Source: Amyelois transitella | Taxonomy: Eukaryota > Arthropoda > Insecta > Lepidoptera > Pyralidae | Length of the DNA: 64,000 nucleotides | NCBI RefSeq assembly: GCF_032362555.1 | Contig: NC_083522.1 | Span: 1,466,001-1,530,000 of the forward strand | Direction of reading: 5' to 3' | In this document: positions 11,143 to 25,000 of the stretch, piece after piece | Layout of the letters: each line of letters starts with the position of its first letter | How positions within the stretch are numbered: position 1 is the first letter of the stretch | The notes under the pieces: model-generated | Database searches by the model: none | Told to the model about the DNA's origin: nothing | The model's input: only the letters and a program-made list of their open reading frames with translations | Made by a program: the position numbers and the translations under genes

Positions 11143-13008
11143 CTAAGAAAAAAAAAACTGCACAAAATATCACAACAAATATTGACTCCAAAGTGAACGG
11201 ACAATTTTTATACACAGAAAACATAGGGTCATTTTATATCACCGACTCTTTCCTATTTTACATTGGTTTTTTATCAGTTATTATATTTGTAAGGCAAAGT
11301 CGGCGATACACTATAGCCTTATTGGACCACATCATCGACGTGTTGTTTCAAATGTAAAGTATGTTTCATTCGACTTTAAAAACTGATTAAGTTACATATA
11401 TTTAAATAAACTGCATGGTTTTATAAATCAAACCCCGCCCAAATTAACATACAGAATGCTTATACTACAGCGTACATTCAAAAGCGTTTTATAATGTTAA
11501 AAATATATTAATAATTATTCTTATTCAAATAAACTTCATAAAAATTGTACCTGCCAAAAATGAATTAACAACAAAAAAAAAAATCGAACATACTGTATAT
11601 AGAAGAGATCTGATAATAAATGCTAATAATTACGATATAAACTGCTCCACAAAGCCGTCTCTAAAGTAATAACAATTCGATTGTAACACATAATTTATGA
11701 AACCTTTTTCAAAACAAATGAGTTTGAAAATATTCGACCTACCTGTAATTCAATGTTATTAAAATATTACCGACGATACAGTTTAAGAAATTTGCACAGT
11801 GCGTTTGTTTGAAAAGTTAAAATTATTTAATCTATAGCTGACCTAAAAGTAATATAATTGGAACATAATTGGAATATGCAATTTTAACAGTAAAATGTTC
11901 AAATTAATACTTCTTAATTACCACGTAATTATAAATAATATTCTTTATTAATTAATAACAATAAATAAAATAAAAAGAAGCCCTGTAATTCAGATCCTTT
12001 ATTAAAAGAATATATAACTAAGTTTACTTCGCTTTAGAGCCAAACAAAGAACAAAATTTTCTGCCAAGCAGACAATGTGAACAAAATAAATGCATTGACC
12101 ATCTTGATATAACTAAAAATATTTATAAAAGAAAAAGTAATTAAAATTTGTTCTGCATAACGACTTGTTAAAAAATATTTTTACAGCTACATGCTACATT
12201 ATCCATATAAATATTTAGTTTTTCTTATAAAACATTTCAAATTGTTAAGGCGTATCGTGCAATAATTCATATAAATACATTATCAGGTTCGATATTGTAA
12301 AAAATAAAACAAGGAATGTCGCGTCTTGCATATGAAAATCTCATAAGAAACAGGCAAATTCCTCTATCTATTCTCAGCCTTAAAGTGCACTTAACACACA
12401 GTATTGTCTTAAATTCTACAAATTTAGTGCTTGTTTTAACACTATGCGCATATGTTAAATTTATTTCCAACTTGTCCCGAAGCGTTGTACTTATCATATG
12501 GAATGATCTTCCTCCTGGCTTTAGGCCCGGTTACGTCCTCTCCTTTCTGGAGAAGAGCCCGTGGTATGTGCCTTTGACCATGGATTCTGGATTCTGCAAC
12601 CTTTGCACAGATTGCGAATCATCATGCTTTCAGTCAGATGTTAGAATTTTATGTATTTTATTTAAACAATAAAAGGTACTTATCTTTAGATTTGCCTACA
12701 TAGATAAATATACTTACAAATTGTAATCGCTTTCATTTTTAAAGTCTAATAAAAAAATGTTCAACTTTTTCTTTACTGTAAACCCCAATTTTATGATAAG
12801 CTATTAATGATATCTTTATTTGAGCAAAATATAATTGAAATTCTGTGTTTACCTTGAAAATGAAAGCGTAACATGATAATTTTGGATACGCCACGATTTA
12901 ATCAACCAACTATTTTCCAACGATGCAATGTGACGCACATAATTTACATACAAGTGCCCTCTAGAGGATATCTTAAACAACGATCACTCACGTTGTTTTT
13001 CTGTTGCA
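11143..13008 (-). other. Probable 3' UTR of the TECPR2-like gene
   Basis: AT-rich stretch without supported coding sequence or recognisable mobile element, between the stop codon and the candidate poly(A) signal. Short open frames here lack domain or codon-use support. Confidence 0.4.
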
Positions 13009-16000
13009 TCAGATAAACTCCCACTCGCTATCCAAATTATCATCTGGAGACACGACACTCTTTGCATTATTAACCTCCAATTCTAATTTCAGCTGAATAT
13101 TATCTAAATTCCATGTGTTAGGTAGCTGCACTACTTTTGGAACTAAATCAAAGAGATCAGGATCTTTCTTCGTCTCAATTATTTCTTGTTTTACAGGTTT
13201 GACGGTGTTAACTTTTTTGGGGGTATCTGTCACATCTTTGGATGTTTCTAGAAAGTCATTCTCTACGGTTTTTGGTTTCGGATACGTGGGCACTATGGTG
13301 ACGGGTTTTTCTTCAGCAGTTGTGTCTATGTTCGCTGTAGGAATACTCAGGGACTCGAGGTTCAGCATTTTGGCTAGTATTTTTTCTTTTTCTTCAATCT
13401 CCTGTTCAAGAAGTTCGTCGTTTAGTGGCGTGTTGCTGAAAAATTAAAAATACAGATTTATAAATAGCGTATTATTGATATACCTACATGTTTGTATATT
13501 TTTATTGAAGAATGAAATTAACTTCTGACAATTCTCGTAGTGTTAGTTATTATAAGTGGTGTTATAATTTTAAGTTTTACTTCTAGCTACGAGCTCCAGT
13601 TAAGATTCATTAAAAATACAGGCACCTTTTCAAAATTGGATGTTCTAAATCACTTACCCGTACACACTGACGTTCATGAGACACGGGCTGGTGTAGCTGA
13701 CATCGACCCTGCGCACCGGGGTCGCCAGCCTGGGAGTACTGCTCCCCGACCCGGTCTCCCTTCTCCTACTCCTCCTACTGTGAATCAACTCATCATCACA
13801 CTTCTTCTCCATTATACTGTTATACAACTTCAACTTTCTCTGCAACTCCTCAGACTTGGCCTTTCGCAACTCATCATCACTCGATACGTCCTTAAACTCG
13901 TTTATGATCGATTCTAGAACGTTCTCTGATATATCTGTGGGTAGATGTTTGATTGGGGGTAGCTCGAAGCATTCCTCTGCTTTTACTACGGTGTCTACTT
14001 CGCTCGTGGTGAAGATGGAAATGGGTTGTTCGAGAACGCTGGTGATGTAGGGCACCGTCTGGTCCAGAGTGAGGTCCCGCATCGTGTTCACGGCCTGCTG
14101 GATTGATGTGGTGAGCGATTTCGTCATCAGGTTGATCGGCTCGTCTGTAGGGAACAGTTTTACGAATGTAGGTATTAAAAATTTATAAATAAGTTTATAT
14201 ATTTTGGTATTGTAACGACATGAAGCCGGTTACATTATACTAATATTATAAAGCTGAAGAGTTTATTTGTTTGTTTGCGCTAACCTCAGGAACTACTGGT
14301 TCGAATTGAAAAATTCTTTTTATGTTGAATAGATAATTTATCGAGGAAGGCTTTGCGCTATGTAACATCACGCTGCAACTATTAGGAGCGAAGAAATAAT
14401 GGAAAATGAGAAAAAAACGGGGATAATTATTTCCCCAGAGGGCTTCAATGATGCCCAAAATAACTATTCCACGCGGACGAAGTCGCAGGCACAGCTAGTA
14501 TGTTATAATTGATCTAAACAGTTAGTCGAGAACATTTACTTCACTTTTAAAGTACTTTATAAGATTTATCGCAAAATATTTTATTATGTTGGAATGGTTC
14601 CTAAAACATCTTAATTATTGTACTGTGGTATTGTTGCACCAATGCCAATGAACCCAATCCGGGTTGAATTCATATCGTTTCTACCTATCTAGTTAGACCA
14701 AGTAAGTGTAAGTATTTAAAAAATAAACTCTTCAAAACTGTCTCATTCGCTATACTCTATTAGCATTTATTGTCATCATTATTATTTGAATGATAAGTGT
14801 CATTGAGCTATATCTGCAAAATCTACCTAAAGTTTTTCGAAACAAGGATATTTATTCTTTTTTTTCATCCGATAAAGTAATTGAGCCTGTACATACAGAC
14901 ATACATATAATCACGACTACATCCCTTGCGGGGTAGACAGAGCCAACAGTCTTAAAAAAGACAAGATAGGCCACGTTCAGATTTTAATGCCTGTATGGCA
15001 TAAGAAATTTGACACGCTGTTTTCACACTTACATTGTCTATCTAAATCTATGTCTGTAAGTCTATATACATTTAAAAACAATAGTTGTAAAACACAAGCA
15101 AGCGAAAGTTAAAGAGCCCTTGCTCATACATAAATATACTAAGCACAAAGCGGAGGTGAGGCGGAAAGAAAAAAATAAAAATGCAAAAAAAAATACTGCA
15201 ATAGTATATAGTATATTTACATATAAGTACAGTGGCCATGCTATGGACAATACAAGATGATAGCGAACGCGCAAATAAAGAAAAAAAATGGGTACTATAG
15301 AATTCGGAATAATGTAAGACCAAAGAAATGGTAACATGTAAATTTGTTTTCATATGTCATAATTGGGTTATCATATTACATGTAAATTGTATTTGACAGC
15401 TTTTGAACTTTGCACTCTGCGTTATGAGGACGTTACGACAATACATAAATGCTATTATAGTTAGCTTTAGTTTCAAGTATAATATGGAATTTCTATTTTC
15501 TCATATATTATTCCGATTTCTTTGGCTGACACAGACTTGGGAGTTTGTTGTATATATATGGTACGTATGTTGACTCAAACACAGTGCATTTTAACAGGCG
15601 CGGCTTTTCAGACTTTTTGAGACTGTTGGCTTTGTGAACCCGTATGAAATAAAGCGGCGATGTATGTAATACTAATAAAAACTAATATATTAAATACTAA
15701 TTTTGTCCGCAAATGACAAAATCTATTAAACGTAGTACATAGGTTTTTATATCAATATTTCACAACTTCCAAGTCTGTATGTACTTATAAAAACATTACA
15801 AATAAAAAAAAACTATGGATGACTAGCAAAAAAAAACTAAGTAGGTATTGATTTTGGCGCAAAATCGTGCACATTATAAGTACAGGAAATATAATTGCAA
15901 GAACATATAAAAATTAACAATAAACCATTAAACCATTGTAATTCAAGCATTAATTGTAAAATGAACACTATCGTTTTTTAAAAATCACAATTCCTAACTA

Positions 16001-19000
16001 CCAAAAAATAATAACATAAAATGAAATAGAATAAGTAATTTAATTTGCGCAGCATGCATAACATGCATTTTTTTCATTTAGATCTAACCATTAAAAAACA
16101 TATGTTGATGTATTACATGATGATGCATTTTTTTCCACTTTTAAGTTCCTAAAATTTTGGACCATCATATTTGGAATCTATCTCAATATTCAAAACTATT
16201 CATAATACTTATTTTTTAAAGCCCGAATTTTAAAGACATTTTTCAGGTCAGAATAGAACAAAAATAGGATCATTACATTTCCTATATAAATTCGAAAATA
16301 TCTAGATTTTAATGCAATAACACATCCAAAAGGATTATAACAATTACCAATCATACCGCAACCTTGGAAAAAATATCCATTGAACAAATAATTACTTCGT
16401 TTAGTTTGTAGTAGATTTAACTTAAAAATAAATATGGCGACTTCTTCGATCAACCAGAAATACCGGTAACATACCTATACAAATACAACAATAAATATGG
16501 TGTTCGTATAATTCCTGTTATAAATCATCCAAATGATATGTCACAGTATGAGAATAACGCTAAATTGGTTTTGAACCACAAAAAAAATGCTCTTAGTCAA
16601 TATTTCCTCAGAATCTTATCTTAAGACAAAATCTAGTTATCTTTAGTATGTACTACAATATGACAAACTGTATTTATACATAATAATAAAAGTCTTAACA
16701 ATAATTATAAACTAATTAAATTATGCCTAAGTTACATTGGTCCTAATTTGGTACAAGCAAGGCACTTAAGTACACGTCACAGTCAAGAATGTATAAATGT
16801 AGTAAATATGTGGTTACTTCTGACAGCAGGACATTTGTCATTAGAGCGAAAGAGACAGAAATAAAAATCGACACATTTTGTCAAAATGAATGAAATATGT
16901 ATCAACTTTAGAGTAGCTATCTCCTTTGGTATTTATATAATTTGTGATGATATTGATTTCACTTTTGTGTGAAAAGGAGTATCAGATGTGATGGCAAAGG
17001 GAACGAATTGTGTGAATAAAAAAACTAGGGAAACATGGTAGGTCACACGACTTTTAAAATAGGCGACAGACAATGTTTTAATTTATGAATGAAAACAATA
17101 AGCAATTATGATAGCAATAACGTAAATGGTTAGCATATGACTTGTCGTCATCCATTATATGAATCGTCTTTTGTATGATGTTGTGTTTTGTGGTAGGTAC
17201 AGCCTTCAACTAGGATCATCTAGCGGTAACTAATAAATTAAATAACTTATTTTTTTCCGTGTACATGTCAATATTTATGTTTTTTTGGGTCAATTTTATA
17301 TCGTGTGTACCAAAATTAAAAAATACATTATAAATAAGTCAAAACTATACACTTAAAATTATTGTAACAATCAAACAACCATGTTTTCACTCAAAATGCA
17401 AAAGTCGAAACTAATGTTTATATTTAAATTGAAATGTGCGTTTGACGTACATTCCTGTATTTAATATTAAGGGAAAGAAAATAAAAATTACCACCACTAA
17501 TTAAAATTAATTCTACCACTAAATTATAAATTAAAAAGAATTAAACTAAGTATCCTATCAATGGCACCTATATCGATCAAAGCACTTTCAATGTCTAAAA
17601 ATATATGTTACACGCAAAATGTATAATAACCAACAAATTCCGAAAAATCTTCTAAAAATATATAATACATCGAAAAATTTATCTTAAGTAAATTGCAAAA
17701 TATGCTTTAACCTAAAGAGTTATGGTATATTTTCGTTCTGGCCAGCATTATTGTTAATGCCTCTGATACCCTGTTCTAACTACAAGTATTAAGCAATTTG
17801 GCCTAAGTACTAAAGCTGAAATTACTGTTACTACAAATCTACAGGCACCATAGATAACTAGATATACTCAAAAATTTCTATGTAATTTGCACTAAGTACT
17901 TATTTATTATAAATTGTTTGTAAATTATAATTTAAAAAAAAAACTTATTTAATACTTCATATATTTTAACATATTATGTACCTATCATGATACTGTTTTA
18001 AAGGTCTAAAAAATTTGTAAACTTTATCTTATCTCACATGTCAACTTAAACTCTCACTATTTTTATTCTGTTCATGAATAAAAAAACGAGGTTTTCTGTC
18101 TTTTTGTCAAGGAGTGTAAAAATCGTCAAATGTTTCAATAAATGCAAGGGAATGACATATTTCTTCCAAACAATATCTATAAAAAAAATCCAAAATGACA
18201 ATAAGGGGACGGAATTTATTGATATGTTTAATATCTTCATTAAAAATACTGCTAATTAAATTGTAATTCCCAGCAGAGAAATATCTCTTAGGGACAATAT
18301 CTTACTGTACCCTACACGTATCACGTATTTTAAAAAGCACCGAATTTCTTTTAAATTTATTTCGTGGCGAACTAAATGTGATCTTCTATTATAAGATCTT
18401 TTTTTCATTATTTTTAATGCCCTAATGAAAATATGCTACACAAAGTATTAACAATAACCTTATCTGATCCGAAAAGGGCATAAAAGTATTTGAATTATGC
18501 CCTTTATTAGGGATAGGCTTATACATTTCGGATTCCTTTTTAGGCGACAGGCTAGCAACCTGTCACTATTTATATCTCAATTATATATATATCAAGTACA
18601 ACCAATCTAGAAAACTAAATCAAAATAAAAAATGATGATGAAGATGACCTCGAATGATCTTTTGTACTTCCTATTTCTTTCAAATTATGCTAATTATAAA
18701 AAAAAAAATTTTTTTTCAAGTCCCATTTATCTTATTCATGAAATTAAATTCATAGTCATTTTTTTCAATTCCGAGTTTGCTAATGCGAGTGATTTGCCTT
18801 GTGAGTGAATATATATGTATATATAAATATAAATTGCAATGTACTGTCTACCGCGCGAACAGACCTGCGGCGGCGGGGTCGGGCGCGGGCGCCAGTCTCA
18901 GCAGCGAGCGCGGCCCTTCCAATATCCAGATCTCAGATTTATTCACGGACACCGACAGGATTCTGAAATAGAAGATGTGACTTTTTTTTAAAATATTACG

Positions 19001-22000
19001 GCCACTGATACACAACCCTTGAAGTCCTCTAGTACAAAAGAGTGATGACTTATAAGTTTTGTTTTTTTTTCAGAAATTTTGTTTCTGTGATCTTATATAT
19101 TTCTATTTAAAATATTATTCCATTCATATTGAGTTACTTTTTGTCACGCATAAAAAATAACGTTTTCATAGAAATAATGAAACAATTTTTTTACAGATAG
19201 GTACTTTCTTTGTCCCAAAAAAAGAATTTCCAATTCCAATTATGAGCTGTGCACATAAATCAGGACAGTCTCAATTAAACGATACGGTTTTATATAAGAC
19301 AAAATGTATTTCTTTTGGTAATATTTATACCCAATAAATTAAAAAAAATCTTTTGTTTACATATTATGACCAATAAATTACAAAAAAAAAATACTTTTTT
19401 GTATTACAAGCTGAGCCCATAACCTAAATAGAGACAGATACAAAACCATTTCAAATGTTACCCATGCAACTATCCTAAAGATTGTTTCAAAATAAACTAA
19501 AGGGCCATTTTTGGTGCATGCATGTAATTTAAAAATTCACTGATTCCAATTTATATCTATTTTGTTAATGTACCAAATAAACGATTTTTCTTTCTTTCTT
19601 TCTTTCTTTCTTTAGAGAAAATTTGTAATATACACACTTGCGCAGATCATCGACAACAGCGACGGCAGTGGCGGACCTCGGGTCCAGGATGTACAAGAAG
19701 TGCTCGTTGTGGGACACCAGGAAGTGTTCCCGGAACGGGTACAGCGGGCCGAAGTTGTACTCTCCTTCGGAGTGCGAGTGTTTACGGAGAGACGGGTTGA
19801 GGAGTTCCGCCACCGTCAGCGGGTTCGATATTGCTTCCTGGAAAATTATAAAACTGACTAAAAACACTCACTGACTGTTGGCTCTGTCTACCCCGCAAGG
19901 GACATAGACGTGACCATTGTATGTATGTATGCATATAATCACGTCATATCCCTTGCGTGGTAGACAGAGCCAACAGTCATCAAAAGACTGACATCACAAT
20001 ATTATAAATTTATTAATTATAATCACCATATATTATAAATGGGAAAGTGTGCTTGTTATTTTTCATGCATTATCTACTGAGCGATTCTTCTTGAAAAGCG
20101 AGTATGGAGGAACCATAAGTTTTACCTGCACGAAAATTCCCGGTAAAAACTATACCCTTAGTTCCCGTGGAATTTGCAAAAACCCTGTATTCTTTTGAAA
20201 CTATACCTAGTACCGTGGAATTTGCAAAAAATTCTTTTGTAGGTGGCGCTAATCTAGCGCTAAACTGGCGGTATAACCACAAAGCTGTGTCACCTTGAAC
20301 AGCAGCGTGTGGTGCACGGTGCCGCGGCGGTCGGCGCGCCACAGGCGGAGCCCGCGGCGCGCCGCGACCACGCCGTCGGCGCGCCGCCCGCCGCGCGCGT
20401 ACGAGTACACGCACACGGCGCCCAGCGCGCACAGGCTGTCAAAAGGAATTTATTCAAAGAACACCATAACAAATAGACAAAAAAAAAGGAAACAAAAATA
20501 TGTACAAAAATATGGTGCTCCCGAAAGGGTACCCCCTCAGCATAATGCTGCGTTTACAAATCATCATTATAAATAAAATAAATAAATATATACGGGACAA
20601 ATTACACAGATTGAGTTAGCCTCGAAGTAAGTTCGAGACTTGTGTTACGAGATACTAACTCAACGATACTATATTTTATAATAAATACTTATAGGTATAG
20701 ATAAACATCCAAGACCCAGGCCAATCAGAGAAAGTTCTTTTCTCCTCATGCCCTGGCCGGGATCGGGTCGGATTATAAAGCTGAAGAGTTTGTTTGTTTA
20801 AACGAGCTAATCTCCTGAGGCTTGTGACCTTGGGATTTTTTTCATGACTGATAACTCTTTGTATCCTGTCAGGGCCGGTCAGGGAAGAGAAACCCCGAGC
20901 AAATGTCTCATCTATACTAATATTATAAAGCTGAAGAGTTTGTTTGTTTAAACGCGCTAATCTCAGTGAACGGGCCGAGGGTCTATTGGGTCGTGTCTAA
21001 ATATATAATAAAAAAGAATTTTGCCTGTTCAACATGTCGTCTTATCGTCGTCTCGTCTTAGTGACGATTGTCCTTTTTTTCATAAGTCTTTGGTCATCTA
21101 AATTGTCAAGCCAAAGAGTCTGTTTGTCCATGGAGGCTGAACGGCCGCTACACTGAGGAACTACTGGTTCGAATTGAAAAATTATTTTTGCATTGAATAT
21201 ACCATTTATCGAGGAAGGCTTAAGGCTATATAACATCACGCTGCAACTAATAGGAGCGATGAAAAAATGGAGAATGTGAAAAAAATCGGGGAAAATTATT
21301 TATCCTTGAGCGCTTCAATTTGTGATTTCGGATGACAGTTCGGATGAAGTCGCGGGCGCAGCTAGTTATTATAATAAACGTTCATTTGCTCTTCACAAAT
21401 ATGTCCTTACCAACTAGTTAACAGTTCATTTATTCATTCATATAATCACGTTCATTTATTCATTCATATAATCACGTTTATTTATTCATTCATATAATCA
21501 CGTTTATATCCCTTGCGGGGTAGACAGAGCCAACAGTCTTGAAGAGACTGACAGGCCACGTTCAGCTGTTTGGCTTTATGATCGAATTTAGATTCAAATA
21601 GTGACAGGTTGCTAGCCCATCGCCTAAATGAAGAATCCCAAGTTTGTACACCTATCCTTTAGTCGCCTTTTTCGACATCCATGGCGAAAGAGATGAAGTG
21701 GCCGGGAACCACACGGCACATATAACCCGTTAGATTTCAGAATATAATAACCTGCTGAAAAGTGCAAAAAAAGATAAACCTACTGTAGGAAGTATAGTTA
21801 TTAAGTTATTTATTCCTACAGGAGATAGAAGGAGAAAAGAGATTTAATATATACCTATGTGGGAGAAGTTTTGTTTTTGTTTTTAATTAAATCCTTTTTG
21901 TTAGCTAACCTTATTTTTACGTTGGTAACATTAAGATATAGAATAGTGACCCTGTGGTACGATGTAAGACGTTATAAGATGTGTTTTTTAAGAAATCTAA

Positions 22001-25000
22001 TAAAATAAGAAGATTACATACATACATACATAAAATCACGCCTCTTTCCCGGAGGCGTAGGCAGAGACTACCTCTTTCCACTTGCCACGATCCCTGCATA
22101 CTTCCCTCGCCTCATCCACATTCATAACTCTCTTCATACAGGCTCGGCGGTTTCGGGTACTTTTGACCTGACCCTTTACCAGGACGTCCTTAATTTGATC
22201 AAGATACGTTCGTCTAGGTCTTCCCACTCCAACCTTTCCCTCCACACACTCCTTGTATATCTGCTTAGTCAACCTGTTTTCATTCATCCTCTCCACATGA
22301 CCGAACCATCTCAATATACCCTTTTCTATTCCTGTAACTACATCTTCCTTCACATCACAACATTCCCTTATCACGCTGTTCTTTATCCGGTCACTCAATT
22401 TCACACCCAACATACTCCTTAACGCTCTCATTTCCACTGCATTTATTCTGCTTTCGTGCTTCTTGTGCCATACCCAAATTTCACTCCCATACATTAATGT
22501 CGGGACCAATATATATATATATACTTCCTACACCTACCTCTTTCGCTCCTTGTTCCCGAGTTGAGACACCTGCCACTTGGCGTCCAGTCGCTCGCACACT
22601 ATGGTCCGGTACATGCTGGAGACCAGCAGCGTGTTCTGATAGTAGCTCATCTGGACAATCTCGTGTTCCTCGTTCACAATCTCCATTGATTTGCATAAGT
22701 GCTGTGAAAAACGGACATGATATCAGTTAACGTATAAGATCAGTTGATCAGTACCCGAAACCGCCGAGCTTGTATGAAGAGAGTTATGAATGTGGATGAA
22801 GCGAAGGAAGTATGCAGAGATCGTGGCAAGTGGAAAGAGGTAGTCTCTGCCTACCCCTCCGGGAAAGAGGCATGATTTTATGTATGTATGTATCAGTTGA
22901 GAAAACTTTTTATTATGGATAAAAAGTTTTCTCAACTGATCTTATGCTGAATGGCAAAATAGTCATCTCTAGAGCCAGGCTTCATGTGTTAAGTTTTTAG
23001 GTCATTATTCATTTTGTGCCAAATGACACCAAAACCATTTGACTTTTACGGCTGAAGTAGGATAAAATTTTCAATGTTTGAAACAATGAAGAAAGATATT
23101 TGAATCAAGTCCTTCAATATCGATTTTCATTTCAACACATCACATTAAGTGCCGTGTGGTTCCCGGCACCATTACAAAAAAACATAGGACCACTCCATCT
23201 CTTTCCCACGGATGTCGTAAAAGGCGACTAAGGGATAGGCTTATAAACTTGGGGTTCCTCTTTTAGGCGATGGGCTAGCAACCTGTCACTATTTGAATCT
23301 CAATTCTAACACTAAGCCAAACAGCTGAGCGTGGCCTATCAGTATTTTCAAGACTAGTGGCACCCCGCCTGTCCACCCCGCTAGGGATATAGACGTGATC
23401 ATATGTATGTATGTATGTACATCACATTAAAACTCACCATATAAAAATCAATTTCCGTCATGATGATGACACCATTCTTGTCACCGGAGAAAAGTCTCAT
23501 TCCGTTCTTGGACCACTCGATAGATGTGATCTTACTCTTGTGAAGGTCACCTATAGTGTACCTGTCAAAAATAAATTACTTACTCATTTAACAGAAAAAA
23601 TAATAATACATACATATAGTCACGTCTATATCCCTTACGGGGTAGACAGAGCCAATAGTCCCGAAAAGACTGAATGGCCACGTTCGGCTATTTAGCTTAA
23701 TGATAGAAATTTTATTAGCCTATCCCTTAGACGCCTTTTATGACATCCATGGGAACAGATGACGTGGTTCAATTCTGCTTTAATTAATAACCAAAGACTG
23801 AAAAATTTGTGGTGATATGAATAGACCCAAACTTCTCAATAATTATAAGACACGTGAAAAGATGTGGATGAATCGAAAGAATGGAAAAATGTAGTCTCCT
23901 TTCCGGGAAACAGGCATGACTTTGCATGTGTAAAAAGAAAACCTGTAAAATAATTAAATACCTTTCCACTTTAGGCTCTACTTTGGGCTTGAAAGTGTCC
24001 GGCACATTCTCCGGATGCTCCTTGGGTATCTGGAACACGGTGACCTGGCCTGCAGCATTGCCGGCTCCCACCATGAAGTCCACCGTGCTCACAATCTTCA
24101 CATATGTGATGGGAGAGGATGTTGCCTGTAAATGTATAATAGTTTGTATGGACAGGATTTATCCTAATTTCATGATCATTTCTGTGGAGAGGAATCTGGG
24201 TTGCTAATTTTGACCATAACCTTTAATTCTTCTAATTTTTTATGGCCTCTGTGTCGCAGGGGTAGATGCTTGTCTGCGACACCGAACATCCCGGGTTCAA
24301 ATCCCGGCCAGGGCATGATGAGAAAATAACTTTTTCTGATTGGCCTGGGTCTTGGATGTTTATCTTTATAAGTATTTATATAGGTATAAATAAATGTATA
24401 TACATAGTATTGTTGAGTAAGTATCTTATAACACAAGTCTAGAACTTACTTCAAGGCTAACTCAATTTGTGTAATTTGTCCCTTATATATTTATTAATTT
24501 TATTACTTATTTATTTGATGGGCAACCTATCACTATTTGATTGTCAATTCCATCATGTAGCTACAGCTGAAGATGGGAAAATAAATGTATAAAGGAATTG
24601 TCTATGAAATTTTACAGAAGTGTTCCTAGTCTAAAATATTCTTTATATTGCAGTGTAGTTTGTTCCACTGCTTCTTCTACACTTGTGCTTTGGTAGAAGA
24701 TTTAATTATTAGTTGTTTAAATTATAACTAATTACATAAATAACTTTACTGTAAGTTGATTTCAAGGCATACCTTGTTATTTTAAAAACCAACTATTTAT
24801 TCTAAATATTAAATTTTAATAAGATAAAACCTAAGAATATAAAGACCCATCATTTATTAGACTATCAATTCATGAGTGTCTGTGAAAGGAAGTGTATGAC
24901 TAATAGGACAATCCCTATTGATTTACCCCACGGAATTTCCAGTTTTCTCAGAACATTTTTTTCTTTAAGGCAACACTATTTTAACATCATATTTAATATG

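Larger units (their letters stand above)
14145..18864 (-). other. 4.7-kb intron 7 of the TECPR2-like gene
   Basis: AT-rich intron holding a Helitron-like copy (14237-14499) and SR fragments (14890-14982, 18507-18583). I see no exon-like sequence, but a phase 1-1 exon could have been missed. Confidence 0.6.

Noticed and set aside
13115..13917. Plus-strand open frames of 110 and 125 aa
   Set aside because: Antisense to TECPR2-like exons 8 and 9, whose minus-strand frame joins in phase and ends in the LIR.
22036..22509. 157-aa open frame as an independent gene
   Set aside because: It is the 5'-truncated C-terminus of the RTE reverse transcriptase, with the LINE tail following.
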